A DNA stretch of 21,898 bases from Bacillota bacterium (lineage in GTDB: Bacteria > Bacillota > Bacilli > Paenibacillales > Paenibacillaceae), in contig JAEWPC010000043.1 in assembly GCA_023460795.1 (NCBI GenBank), forward strand, positions 1 through 21,898, given 5' to 3'. Below the pieces are notes generated by a model that saw only the letters and a list, made by a program, of their open reading frames with translations, was not told the DNA's origin and ran no database searches. Positions 1 to 6,978 of the stretch are shown piece by piece. How positions within the stretch are numbered: position 1 is the stretch's first letter; every line of letters begins with the position of its first letter. The position numbers and the translations under genes were made by a program.

Positions 1-198
1 GAGTAACGTTGTGTGGCAACGCTAATTTGCCAAAGTGCCGGAGGTTCGCCGGAGTAACGTTGTGCGGTAACGCTAAAGAGCCGATGCCGGGGGTGCGTTG
101 GAGTAACGTTGTGCGGTAACGCTAAAGCGCTTATGTGCCGGGGGTGCGTCGGAGTAATGTTGTGCGGTAACGCTAAAGCGCCGATGTGCCGGGGGTGC
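1..198. repeat. Four-copy tandem repeat array, unit 49-51 bp
   Basis: Four units begin at 1, 52, 101 and 152, so the spacings are 51, 49 and 51 bp. Each starts with GAGTAAYGTTGTG followed by GGYAACGCTAA; the last three also share AAAG and a G-rich tail (TGCCGGGGGTGCG or close to it). The whole unit is conserved, with no unique spacers. The array begins at or before base 1, so its true length is unknown. One minus-strand frame stays open through it and gives a repetitive HRRFSVTAQ/HKRFSVTAQ peptide, which I regard as a by-product of the period. It resembles the dispersed intergenic repeats common in Paenibacillaceae genomes; that link is inference. Confidence 0.85.
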
Positions 199-223
199 TG
201 CCGCAAGAATGACACCATAGCGC

Positions 224-246
224 CCTTTTCGCCAAAAGGTTTGATT
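224..246 (+). other. Small hairpin CCTTTT-CGCC-AAAAGG
   Basis: CCTTTT (224-229) and AAAAGG (234-239) form a six-base-pair stem with a four-base loop. A short T-rich stretch follows. It could be a weak terminator for something left of the window, or simply insulate the kdu promoter just downstream. Too small to be sure. Confidence 0.3.
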
Positions 247-273
247 GAAAAGAATACGAATAAACCTTAAAAT
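245..273 (+). promoter_or_regulatory. Sigma-A-like promoter of the kdu operon
   Basis: TTGAAA (245-250), a 17-base spacer, then TAAAAT (268-273). Each hexamer has one mismatch to consensus. Transcription would start near 280, leaving a leader of about 48 bases before kduI. The region is far richer in A+T than the genes around it. Confidence 0.6.
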
Positions 274-309
274 GAACATAAATAGTACTAAATAAACTAA
301 TATGAACAT
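272..309 (+). promoter_or_regulatory. Direct repeat ATGAACAT x2, candidate DeoR operator
   Basis: ATGAACAT occurs at 272-279 and again at 302-309, exactly 30 bp apart (about three helical turns). The first copy overlaps the end of the -10 element and the likely start point; the second sits just before the ribosome site. This is a suitable position for repression by the DeoR protein encoded two kilobases downstream in the same operon. The assignment to that protein is inference. Confidence 0.4.
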
Positions 310-327
310 TAGAAGGAGAGCTGATCC

Positions 328-1161
328 ATGGAAATCCGTTACGCTTCCCACCCGAATGAAGTCAAAGCCTTCGACACCGCGCGTCTCCGCGAAGAGTTCT
401 TGATCCAGCAGCTATTCGTTCCGGGCAAGCTCGTGCTTACCTACTCCCATGTCGACCGTTTCATCGTTGGGGGAGTCATTCCGGCTGCCGAGCCGGTGAA
501 GCTTGAGGCGGACCGTTCCGTGATCGGCGCTGCATCGTTCCTGGAGCGTCGCGAGATCGGCATTATCAACGTCGGCGGCGCGGGTACGATCACGGTCGAT
601 GGCCAGGAATACGCCATGGACAACAAGGATTGCCTTTACGTCGGACGCGGCGCGCTGGAAGTGAGCTTCGCCAGCAACGACGCGGGACAGCCGGCCAAAT
701 ATTACTTCAACTCGACGCCTGCGCATCAGACGTACCCGACGGTGAAGGCGGCGATCAGCGAAGCTTCCCCGAACCATCTGGGCAGCCAAGCGAATTCCAA
801 CGAACGGACGATCTATCGCTACATCCATACCGGCGGCATCCAAAGCTGCCAGCTCGTGATGGGCATGACGTTGCTGAAGGAAGGCAGCATGTGGAACACG
901 ATGCCATGCCATACGCATAACCGCAGATCGGAAGTGTACTTCTACTTCGATATGCCGGACGACGGCGTCGTTTTCCATCTGATGGGCGAACCGAAGGAGA
1001 CGCGCCATATCGCGGTTCGCAACGAGCAAGCCGTTATCTCCCCAAGCTGGTCGATCCATAGCGGCGTCGGCACGAACAGCTATACGTTCATTTGGGGCAT
1101 GGCGGGCGAGAACCAAATTTTCGAAGATATGGACGCTGTCGCGATGAAAGATTTACAATAA
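328..1161 (+). CDS. kduI: 5-keto-4-deoxyuronate isomerase
   Basis: A 277-residue protein, the normal length for KduI (4-deoxy-L-threo-5-hexosulose-uronate ketol-isomerase). It converts 5-keto-4-deoxyuronate, formed from the unsaturated uronates released by pectate lyases or glucuronyl hydrolases, into 2,5-diketo-3-deoxygluconate in the cytoplasm. The zinc site is visible as MPCHTHNRRSEVYFYFD: His195, His197, Glu202, with His244 in WSIHSG. This matches the E. coli H196/H198/E203/H245 set with an offset of one. The ATG at 328 follows AGAAGGAGAG with good spacing. It is the first gene of a four-gene operon whose third gene, kduD, performs the next step. Confidence is high because the metal ligands, length and neighbour all agree. 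Confidence 0.96.
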   Translation: MEIRYASHPNEVKAFDTARLREEFLIQQLFVPGKLVLTYSHVDRFIVGGVIPAAEPVKLEADRSVIGAASFLERREIGIINVGGAGTITVDGQEYAMDNKDCLYVGRGALEVSFASNDAGQPAKYYFNSTPAHQTYPTVKAAISEASPNHLGSQANSNERTIYRYIHTGGIQSCQLVMGMTLLKEGSMWNTMPCHTHNRRSEVYFYFDMPDDGVVFHLMGEPKETRHIAVRNEQAVISPSWSIHSGVGTNSYTFIWGMAGENQIFEDMDAVAMKDLQ

Positions 1162-1197
1162 GAGACAAAATCCGTTCAACGAAAGCGATGATAGCCA

Positions 1198-1968
1198 GTG
1201 AACCCGATCCGCAGATACGAGAAAATCATGGAAGTATTGCTAGCTAAGAGAGAAGTGACGGTGGCGGAGCTGATCGACCAGCTGAATGTAACCGGCAAAA
1301 CGATACGGGAAGACTTGGCGAAGCTTGAGGAGAAGGGCCTGCTGCATCGGATCCACGGCGGCGCGGTGCTCGCGCAGGCGAATCAGCTCGGCATTCTTAC
1401 GCCGAAGGAAGTTGACGTTCCGAACGCTGACGAGCGCAAGCAGATCGCGAATATCGCCGTGTCGCTGCTCGAGCCTAACGAGGTCATCGCGCTAGACGGG
1501 GGCAGGACGACGCTCGAGGTCGCCAGGCTGCTGCAAGACATGCCGCTTACCGTCGTGACGAACGATTTGCTCATTATCGCGGAGCTTGCGCGCAAGGAGC
1601 GGATTCGCCTTGTCGTACCCGGCGGTTATCAAATGCGCAACGTTCTGATCGGCACGGAAGCGGTAGCTTATATACGCAGACTGAATATATCGAAAGCGTT
1701 CTTGTCTACGACCGCGGTGCATCCGGAGGACGGGTTTACGATCTACGCGGGCGAATCGGCGGAGATCAAACGCGCATGGCTCGAAACCGCCAAGACGGCG
1801 TACGTGCTCGCGGACCGCGAGAAGTTCGGACAAGGCGCGCTGTTCACGTTCGCGGCATTGCACGAGGTAACCGGAATTATTACGGACTCCGGGCTTCCTG
1901 CCGAGACGGCGGAGCTGTATCGCGGCAAGGGAGCGCGGCTAATTATTCGAGGGAGTGAAACGGAATGA
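1198..1968 (+). CDS. DeoR-family transcriptional regulator of the kdu operon
   Basis: A 256-residue DeoR-type repressor. Residues about 3-58 form the winged helix-turn-helix (VTVAELIDQLNVTGKTIRED followed by the typical LHRIHGGAVL). Residues about 75-240 form the DeoRC sensor domain, with the glycine-rich ALDGGRTTLEVA segment that in this family binds phosphorylated sugar effectors. The start is GTG at 1198, because no in-frame ATG gives the full DNA-binding domain; the upstream ribosome site is weak. Its last codons overlap the kduD start (ATGA, 1965-1968), so the two are translationally coupled. Lying between kduI and kduD, it probably represses this operon and responds to a uronate-derived intermediate. 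In many bacteria the kdu genes are instead under KdgR of the IclR or LacI type, so DeoR control is a variation. Confidence 0.9.
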   Translation: MNPIRRYEKIMEVLLAKREVTVAELIDQLNVTGKTIREDLAKLEEKGLLHRIHGGAVLAQANQLGILTPKEVDVPNADERKQIANIAVSLLEPNEVIALDGGRTTLEVARLLQDMPLTVVTNDLLIIAELARKERIRLVVPGGYQMRNVLIGTEAVAYIRRLNISKAFLSTTAVHPEDGFTIYAGESAEIKRAWLETAKTAYVLADREKFGQGALFTFAALHEVTGIITDSGLPAETAELYRGKGARLIIRGSETE

Positions 1969-2714
1969 GCTTTAGTTTGTCGGGCAAGACGGCGCTCGTC
2001 ACCGGTACGTCGGGAGGCATCGGGCAAGCGATCGCGATAGGCCTCGCGGAAGCGGGCGCATCGGTCGTGGCGGTATCCGCATCGAACAGCAACGAGACCG
2101 TCGAGACTATTCGTAAGCTAGGCGGTCAAGCGGAGCAAATTTCCGCCGATCTGAGCAAGGAAGGCGGCCTCGAAGACGTGTTCAGACAGGCGCTTGGGTT
2201 CTTCGGAAGCATCGACATCCTCGTCAACAACGCAGGCACCATTCGCCGCGCGCCGGCCGCGGAGCATTCCAGCCAAGACTGGCACGACGTTCTCGATTTG
2301 AACCTGAACGCGGTATTCTTCCTCAGCCAGTTGGCGGGTAGGGAGATGATCCGCCGAGGCAGCGGCAAGATCATCAATATCGCTTCCATGCTCAGTTACC
2401 AAGGCGGCATTAACGTGCCAGGTTATACGGCTAGCAAGCATGCGGTCGCCGGCTTGACGAAAGCACTAGCTAACGAGTGGGCGGGCAGAGGAGTTCAGGT
2501 GAACGCAATCGCTCCCGGGTATATCGATACGAGGAACACGGCGCCGCTCATCGCGGACGAGAAACGGAACCAAGCGATTCTCGAGCGCATCCCTGCGGGA
2601 CGTTGGGGAACTCCGGAGGATTTGAAAGGTCCGGCCGTGTTCCTTGCTTCCCCGGCTTCGGACTATATGAACGGCCACGTGCTGTGCGTTGACGGCGGAT
2701 GGCTGGCTCGTTAG
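1965..2714 (+). CDS. kduD: 2-dehydro-3-deoxy-D-gluconate 5-dehydrogenase (SDR family)
   Basis: A 249-residue short-chain dehydrogenase. It has the nucleotide-binding TGTSGGIG at residues 13-20, NNAG at 88-91, catalytic Ser141 (NIAS), and Tyr154 and Lys158 (YTASK). KduD reduces 2,5-diketo-3-deoxygluconate to 2-keto-3-deoxygluconate with NAD(P)H, directly after the KduI step. The family-typical NNAGTIRRAPA start of the substrate region and the DGGWLAR C-terminus support KduD over a generic SDR. The ATG at 1965 overlaps the stop of the DeoR gene, with GAGGGAG upstream. The genes for the next steps (KdgK kinase and KdgA aldolase) are not in this window. Confidence 0.94.
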   Translation: MSFSLSGKTALVTGTSGGIGQAIAIGLAEAGASVVAVSASNSNETVETIRKLGGQAEQISADLSKEGGLEDVFRQALGFFGSIDILVNNAGTIRRAPAAEHSSQDWHDVLDLNLNAVFFLSQLAGREMIRRGSGKIINIASMLSYQGGINVPGYTASKHAVAGLTKALANEWAGRGVQVNAIAPGYIDTRNTAPLIADEKRNQAILERIPAGRWGTPEDLKGPAVFLASPASDYMNGHVLCVDGGWLAR

Positions 2715-2745
2715 TGAAACAATAAGTAGGGAGAATCGAAACCAT

Positions 2746-3546
2746 ATGAGGTTAGAAACGATTAAACTCGAGAATAGCAACGGCGCGACTTTGACCTTGT
2801 ATTTGCACAATATTGTTCACGAGCTGGGGGACAAGCCAAGGCCAGCCGTCTTGATCACCCCCGGCGGCGGTTACGAGTTCGTATCCGAACGCGAAGCCGA
2901 GCCGGTAGCGATCGCTTACTATAACGCGGGTTATCAGGTTGCCATTCTTCGTTACTCCGTCAAGGAAGATGCCCGCAACATGCAACCGATGATCGAAGCG
3001 ATGACGTCGATCCGCATGCTTCGCGACAACGCCGAGGAATGGCGCATCGACCCGGATAAGATCGCCGTATGCGGCTTCTCGGCCGGAGGACATCTGGCGG
3101 CATCGACCGGAACGATGTGGAACGAGCCGACGCTCAAGCTGGACGGCGCAAGGGAACAGTATCGGCCGAACGCCTTGATTCTGAGCTATCCGGTCATCTC
3201 CTCGGGCGAATTCGCGCATCGCGGTTCGTTCTATAACTTGACCGGGTCGCGTGAAGACGACGATGCGACGGCGTTCTTCTCGCTCGAGCAACGCGTGACC
3301 GCCGAGACGCCGCAGACGTTCATCTGGTTCACCGAAGAAGACGGCGCAGTACCCGTCGAGAACGGGCTGCTGTTCATCTCCGCTCTGCGCAAGCATAAGG
3401 TATCGTTCGAATGCCATATTTTCAACAAGGGGCAACACGGATTATCGCTCTGCAACGAAGAGGTTAATACACCGAACCCGCATGCGGCTCATTGGTTCAT
3501 GCTAAGCGTGGAGTGGTTGCAATCGATCGGGTTTACCGCAAAATAA
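2746..3546 (+). CDS. Alpha/beta hydrolase, probable acetyl esterase
   Basis: A 266-residue cytoplasmic alpha/beta hydrolase with no signal peptide. The oxyanion-hole glycines are in PGGGY (residues 39-43). The nucleophile is Ser112 in GFSAGG. Asp199 (EEDGAVP) and His231 (GQHGLS) complete the triad. The pattern matches esterases annotated as acetyl/xylan esterase-like. I chose ATG 2746 over an in-frame ATG at 2689, because 2689 lies inside kduD and the homologous sequence begins with MRLETIKLEN; AGGGAG precedes it at about 12 bases. It is the last gene of the kdu operon, 31 bases after kduD, so removal of acetyl groups from imported pectin- or hemicellulose-derived oligomers is a reasonable guess. 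The exact substrate cannot be read from the sequence. Confidence 0.85.
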   Translation: MRLETIKLENSNGATLTLYLHNIVHELGDKPRPAVLITPGGGYEFVSEREAEPVAIAYYNAGYQVAILRYSVKEDARNMQPMIEAMTSIRMLRDNAEEWRIDPDKIAVCGFSAGGHLAASTGTMWNEPTLKLDGAREQYRPNALILSYPVISSGEFAHRGSFYNLTGSREDDDATAFFSLEQRVTAETPQTFIWFTEEDGAVPVENGLLFISALRKHKVSFECHIFNKGQHGLSLCNEEVNTPNPHAAHWFMLSVEWLQSIGFTAK

Positions 3547-3565
3547 GGAAGAAGCGCACGAAGGC

Positions 3566-3596
3566 GCCGTTCGATCCACTCGAGCGGCTTTTTTTT
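3566..3596 (+). terminator. Rho-independent terminator of the kdu operon
   Basis: GCCGTTCGA (3566-3574) pairs with TCGAGCGGC (3580-3588) as a nine-base-pair stem with one U-G wobble and a five-base loop. Eight T residues follow directly (3589-3596). It lies 20 bases after the hydrolase stop, and is a textbook terminator. Confidence 0.93.
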
Positions 3597-3644
3597 ATTG
3601 TAAAGACCACCTCGGATCGTGTTTTTATTCGTTTAGGAGGAGCG

Positions 3645-3674
3645 TTGGGCCGCGCATTCGGTATTGTCGAATAA
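3645..3674 (+). other. Nine-codon mini reading frame with a strong ribosome site
   Basis: AGGAGG (3635-3640) stands four bases before TTG at 3645, which opens a frame of nine codons ending in TAA at 3672-3674. It lies upstream of the kinase promoter, so it would need its own transcript. It may be a relic or chance; I see no conserved feature in it. Confidence 0.15.
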
Positions 3675-3707
3675 TATCGATTGCTGTCGTAATCAACGGA
3701 TAAGGAA

Positions 3708-3735
3708 TTGTATTTGCCCTGCCAAGTGATATGAT
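3708..3735 (+). promoter_or_regulatory. Sigma-A-like promoter of the two-component pair
   Basis: TTGTAT (3708-3713), a 16-base spacer and TATGAT (3730-3735). It starts about 25 bases before the kinase start codon, so the leader is short. No inverted repeat is obvious in it. Confidence 0.55.
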
Positions 3736-3760
3736 AAATTCATCGAGAGGGGGATAACGC

Positions 3761-5584
3761 GTGCGGGGGAAGATGGGGTCCTATATACTGGGCATGCAAT
3801 TGAAGAACAAACTGATCCTTCTGTTCATGCTGATCGCGATCATCCCGCTCGGCGTGCTAGGCGGATTCTCTTACTACAAGTCGGCAGGCTTGATTCTGGA
3901 CAAGGTGTGCCAGACGCTGCTGGAGAGTCTGTCGCAGGTGAACTACAGTATCGATTACTTCGTCAACGACATCGAGCAGCTGTCGATGTATATCTATGGC
4001 AACGAACAGGTGCAATCCGTCCTGTCGAAGGACGGCGGACGCGGTCTCGAAGAGAAGCACCGCGATCAGAAGAACATGGAGGGCATACTCGACTCGTTCA
4101 TCGGGTTCAAGAGCTGGGAGATCGAAATCTACTTGCTTGCGGAGAATGGCGACCGCTATTTCACGGGTGAACTGCTGCCCCGCGAGTATGATTCGTATAA
4201 CGAGAACTGGGGGCTGTTTCGCAAGTCGAGACTGGCGATGGGCAATGTCGTATGGGATACGCACTACTCCATGAAGAAGACGGAGGATTTCGGGGTCGTC
4301 CTGAGCGCCGGCCGACTCGTCAAGGACATTCAGACGAACGAAGCGCTTGGCTATATCGTCATCGATATTCGGGAGGCCGAGATCGCCAACAAGTACAATA
4401 AGGCAGAGCAGGTTCCGGGCGCGCAGATGTACCTGATCGACCGAAGCGGCTATATCATCTCCAGCTCGCCGTCCAAGCTGGAGGTCGGCACGAAGCTGAC
4501 CGAGAATTTTGCGGAGCGAGTATTCACCGGAACGGAAGGCTATTTCCGCACGGAGGATGCGGATGGGAACGCCCAGATGGTCGTGTACGACACGTCACAG
4601 ACGACGGGATTCAAGCTCATCTCCGTCGTGCCCGTCAGCGCCTTGACGAAGGACGGGGAGATCATTCGCAACTTGACGATCGTCATTATGGTTGCCGGCA
4701 TCGTGCTGTCCGTCTGGCTCGCGATCGTGCTGTCCGTTAACGTGACGCGACCGCTCCGCAAGCTCCGCTATCTCATGCGCCAAGCCGAGACGGGCAATCT
4801 CAGCGTCGTGTTCCCGGCGGAGTACGACGATGAAGTCGGCCAACTCGGACGAAGCTTCAATAAGATGGTGGCGCAGCTGCATACGTTGATCGAGGATGGC
4901 TACCACAAGCAGATCCGCGTGCAGGAAGCCGAGATTAAGGCGATACAGGCGCAATTCAACCCTCATTTCCTGTACAATGTGTTGGATTCGATAAACTGGA
5001 TGGCGCGGATTCATAAGATCGACGATATCTCCAGAACGGTCGTGTCGCTCGGCGAGCTGCTGAGGTTCAGCATTCGCAAAGGCAAGTCGCTCATCACGAT
5101 CAAGGAAGACATGCAGCAGATCGACAACTACTTGCTGCTGCAGAAGATGCGCTATCGTGACAAGCTGAACGTGTTTATCGAAGTGGATGAAGACGTTATG
5201 GGTTATTATACGTTGAAGCTGCTCATCCAGCCGCTCGTAGAGAACGCGATCTCGCACGGGCTGGAGATGAAGGATGGGCCGGGTACGTTGCGCATTGAAT
5301 GTCGCGAAGACGCAGGACGTATCTGGTTCACGGTGGCGGACGACGGCGCCGGCATGGACAAGGAGCAGCTGCGCCGTATCCAGCTTGACGGCAGCTATAG
5401 CTCCGCCAGACCCGGTAACACGGCGATCGGCCTCGACAATCTGCGTAAGCGTCTGGAACTATACTATGGGAATGAAGCCGGAATGACCATCGAGAGCGAG
5501 AAGGGCGTAGGAACGACAGTTACCGTATGGATTCCAATTCGAGAACAGGCAGGGGATGAGCTTGATCAAGCTGATGATCGTTGA
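3761..5584 (+). CDS. YesM-type membrane sensor histidine kinase
   Basis: A 607-residue kinase. Transmembrane helix 1 is at about residues 15-38 (LKNKLILLFMLIAIIPLGVL). A large extracellular Cache-type sensing region covers about 40-300, and helix 2 about 303-326. HAMP covers about 327-380. A His_kinase domain follows with phosphoacceptor His402 in AQFNPHFLYNVLDSINW, then HATPase_c with QPLVENAISHG (490-500), ADDGAGMD (526-533) and GLDNLRKRL (557-565). This order is diagnostic of the YesM/LytS class. I use GTG 3761 because GAGAGGGGG lies eight bases upstream; ATG 3773 is possible. It overlaps the response regulator gene by 29 bases, so they act as a pair. The ligand is unknown, but kinases of this class beside importers usually sense the imported sugar or its binding protein. 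Confidence 0.93.
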   Translation: MRGKMGSYILGMQLKNKLILLFMLIAIIPLGVLGGFSYYKSAGLILDKVCQTLLESLSQVNYSIDYFVNDIEQLSMYIYGNEQVQSVLSKDGGRGLEEKHRDQKNMEGILDSFIGFKSWEIEIYLLAENGDRYFTGELLPREYDSYNENWGLFRKSRLAMGNVVWDTHYSMKKTEDFGVVLSAGRLVKDIQTNEALGYIVIDIREAEIANKYNKAEQVPGAQMYLIDRSGYIISSSPSKLEVGTKLTENFAERVFTGTEGYFRTEDADGNAQMVVYDTSQTTGFKLISVVPVSALTKDGEIIRNLTIVIMVAGIVLSVWLAIVLSVNVTRPLRKLRYLMRQAETGNLSVVFPAEYDDEVGQLGRSFNKMVAQLHTLIEDGYHKQIRVQEAEIKAIQAQFNPHFLYNVLDSINWMARIHKIDDISRTVVSLGELLRFSIRKGKSLITIKEDMQQIDNYLLLQKMRYRDKLNVFIEVDEDVMGYYTLKLLIQPLVENAISHGLEMKDGPGTLRIECREDAGRIWFTVADDGAGMDKEQLRRIQLDGSYSSARPGNTAIGLDNLRKRLELYYGNEAGMTIESEKGVGTTVTVWIPIREQAGDELDQADDR

Positions 5585-6785
5585 GGACGAGTGGCTGGTC
5601 AGAGAAGGGCTGAAGTCGACCATCCCTTGGGGCGAGCTAGGCTGCGAGATCGTAGCCGAAGCGAACGGAGGAGCGGCTGCGCTAAGTATAATGGAGAGCG
5701 CGAAGCCCGACATTATCTTATCGGACATTCGCATGCCGGGCATGGATGGATTGGAGATGGCGAGACAGGCCGTCGAGCTGTTGCCGGGCGTGGAGATCGT
5801 CTTCCTAACCGGGTTCGACGACTTCTCTTACGCGCAGCAAGCGCTTAAGATCGGATCGGCCGATTACGTGCTGAAGCCGACGAATCCGGAAGAACTGATG
5901 CAGGTCATCCGCAGAGTCGGCGATAAGGTTCGCGGACGAAGGGCAAGTGAACAGGCCGAGCGGTTGTTCCGGCAAACCCGGTTCCGAGACAGCGGCGCTT
6001 TGCTGTCAAGCAGGCTGCTCTATGATCTGCTGATGGACAGCGCGGGAGAGAAGGAGAGAGAACTGTTCCTCGAGCTAAAGCCGGATAGGGCTCAATCTCT
6101 CGCCGAATATCGAGTCGGACTGATCGGGTTGGAGCTTGCCGGCGGCGTCCCGGAAGATTCCAAGCGGGTGTTAGTCTCCCTGGAGGAGAAGCTCTACCAG
6201 AAGACGGCCGTGTTCGCGCGGGTACAAGATCGAATCGCCGTGTTCCTTGGAGAGGAAGCCAGCGAAGGGCAATGGGAGGGGCTGTTAGCCGAACTTCGAA
6301 TCGCCGCGGGCAATAGACCGCTAGCAGTCGGATGGAGCGAGACGCATCGAGATCTGGGCGAGCTGTCCGTAGCCTATGACGAAGCCGATCAGGCGCTTGC
6401 CTCGCATAGCGGAACGGCTAAAGCCGCGAGGCCTGGGGGCATGCCGAACATCGATAATCTGAAGGCGGAGCTGCGGGAGACGATTGCGTACATCGAGGAG
6501 CATTACCGGGACGATATCTCTTTGCAAGACATCGCTTCGTCCGTCCATATGAGCGAAAGCGGTTTTAGCCGGCTGTTCAAGAAGCAGACCGGGGTCAGCT
6601 ACGTCGAATACGTGACGCAGCTGCGACTGGAGGAAGCGAAAAGGCTGCTTCGGCAACCGGATCAGAAGGTATACGAAGTATCGTTCGCGGTCGGCTATCA
6701 GGACTCGAAGTATTTCAGTCAAATCTTCCGTAAGTATACCGGCGAGACGCCGACCGAATTCCGCAAACGACATGGATTCGCTTGA
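5556..6785 (+). CDS. YesN-type response regulator, AraC family
   Basis: A 409-residue protein. The receiver domain spans about residues 1-120, with acidic pocket Glu10/Asp11, phospho-acceptor Asp57 (ILSDIRMPGMDG), Thr85 and Lys107 (VLKPTNP). A middle linker covers about 125-300. The AraC-type double helix-turn-helix (about 303-409) contains ISLQDIASSVHMSESGFSRL and the conserved GYQDSKYFSQIFRKYTGETP. The ATG at 5556 lies within the end of the kinase gene and has GCAGGGG just upstream, giving translational coupling. It should be phosphorylated by the preceding kinase and activate nearby transport genes. The likely target is the chemoreceptor/importer block immediately downstream, which is inference from position. 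Confidence 0.93.
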   Translation: MSLIKLMIVEDEWLVREGLKSTIPWGELGCEIVAEANGGAAALSIMESAKPDIILSDIRMPGMDGLEMARQAVELLPGVEIVFLTGFDDFSYAQQALKIGSADYVLKPTNPEELMQVIRRVGDKVRGRRASEQAERLFRQTRFRDSGALLSSRLLYDLLMDSAGEKERELFLELKPDRAQSLAEYRVGLIGLELAGGVPEDSKRVLVSLEEKLYQKTAVFARVQDRIAVFLGEEASEGQWEGLLAELRIAAGNRPLAVGWSETHRDLGELSVAYDEADQALASHSGTAKAARPGGMPNIDNLKAELRETIAYIEEHYRDDISLQDIASSVHMSESGFSRLFKKQTGVSYVEYVTQLRLEEAKRLLRQPDQKVYEVSFAVGYQDSKYFSQIFRKYTGETPTEFRKRHGFA

Positions 6786-6805
6786 CGTGGCGTTCCACTC
6801 CTATT

Positions 6806-6851
6806 GCCCCTGCTCGCAAGCGTGACGATACGCTTGCAGCGGGGGCTTCTT
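6806..6851 (+). terminator. Long hairpin terminator after the response regulator
   Basis: GCAAGCGT (6815-6822) pairs exactly with ACGCTTGC (6830-6837). The stem continues outward as GCCCCTGCT against AGCGGGGGC with a wobble and one bulged base. TTCTT follows. It separates the two-component genes from the chemoreceptor gene, which has its own promoter. Confidence 0.75.
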
Positions 6852-6910
6852 CATGCGTGCAGCCAGGATGCGGCAGACAAAAAAATCGACCATCTCGCAA
6901 TTTTCTCCCA

Positions 6911-6939
6911 TTGTTTGCGTTTTCCCCCGAGGTTATACT
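6911..6939 (+). promoter_or_regulatory. Sigma-A-like promoter of the chemoreceptor gene, possible weak cre
   Basis: TTGTTT (6911-6916), a 17-base spacer and TATACT (6934-6939). The overlapping TTGTTTGCGTTTTCC (6911-6925), read on the minus strand, fits WTGNAANCGNWNNCW except for its first two positions, so CcpA might act here. The promoter is well supported; the cre site is marginal. Confidence 0.65.
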
Positions 6940-6978
6940 TTGTGCCAATTACGACCAGAAGCAGCAAGGGGGACAATC

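Noticed and set aside
1..198. CRISPR array
   Set aside because: The entire unit is conserved between copies, with no unique spacers, and no cas gene is present.
73..351. A 92-codon minus-strand gene across the repeat array
   Set aside because: Its repetitive HRRFSVTAQ-type peptide follows from the DNA period; it has no ribosome site, and it overlaps the kdu promoter and start.
412..1116. A 234-codon antisense frame in kduI
   Set aside because: KduI metal ligands and length are certain on the plus strand; the antisense frame has low-complexity, Arg-rich composition and no start signal.
1179..1193. A cre-like sequence before the DeoR gene
   Set aside because: ACGAAAGCGATGATA misses two of the fixed cre positions, and there is no promoter there.
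6853..6978. An upstream ATG for the chemoreceptor
   Set aside because: It lies ahead of the promoter at 6911-6939 and has no ribosome site; GTG 6979 has AAGGGGGA and begins at the first helix.
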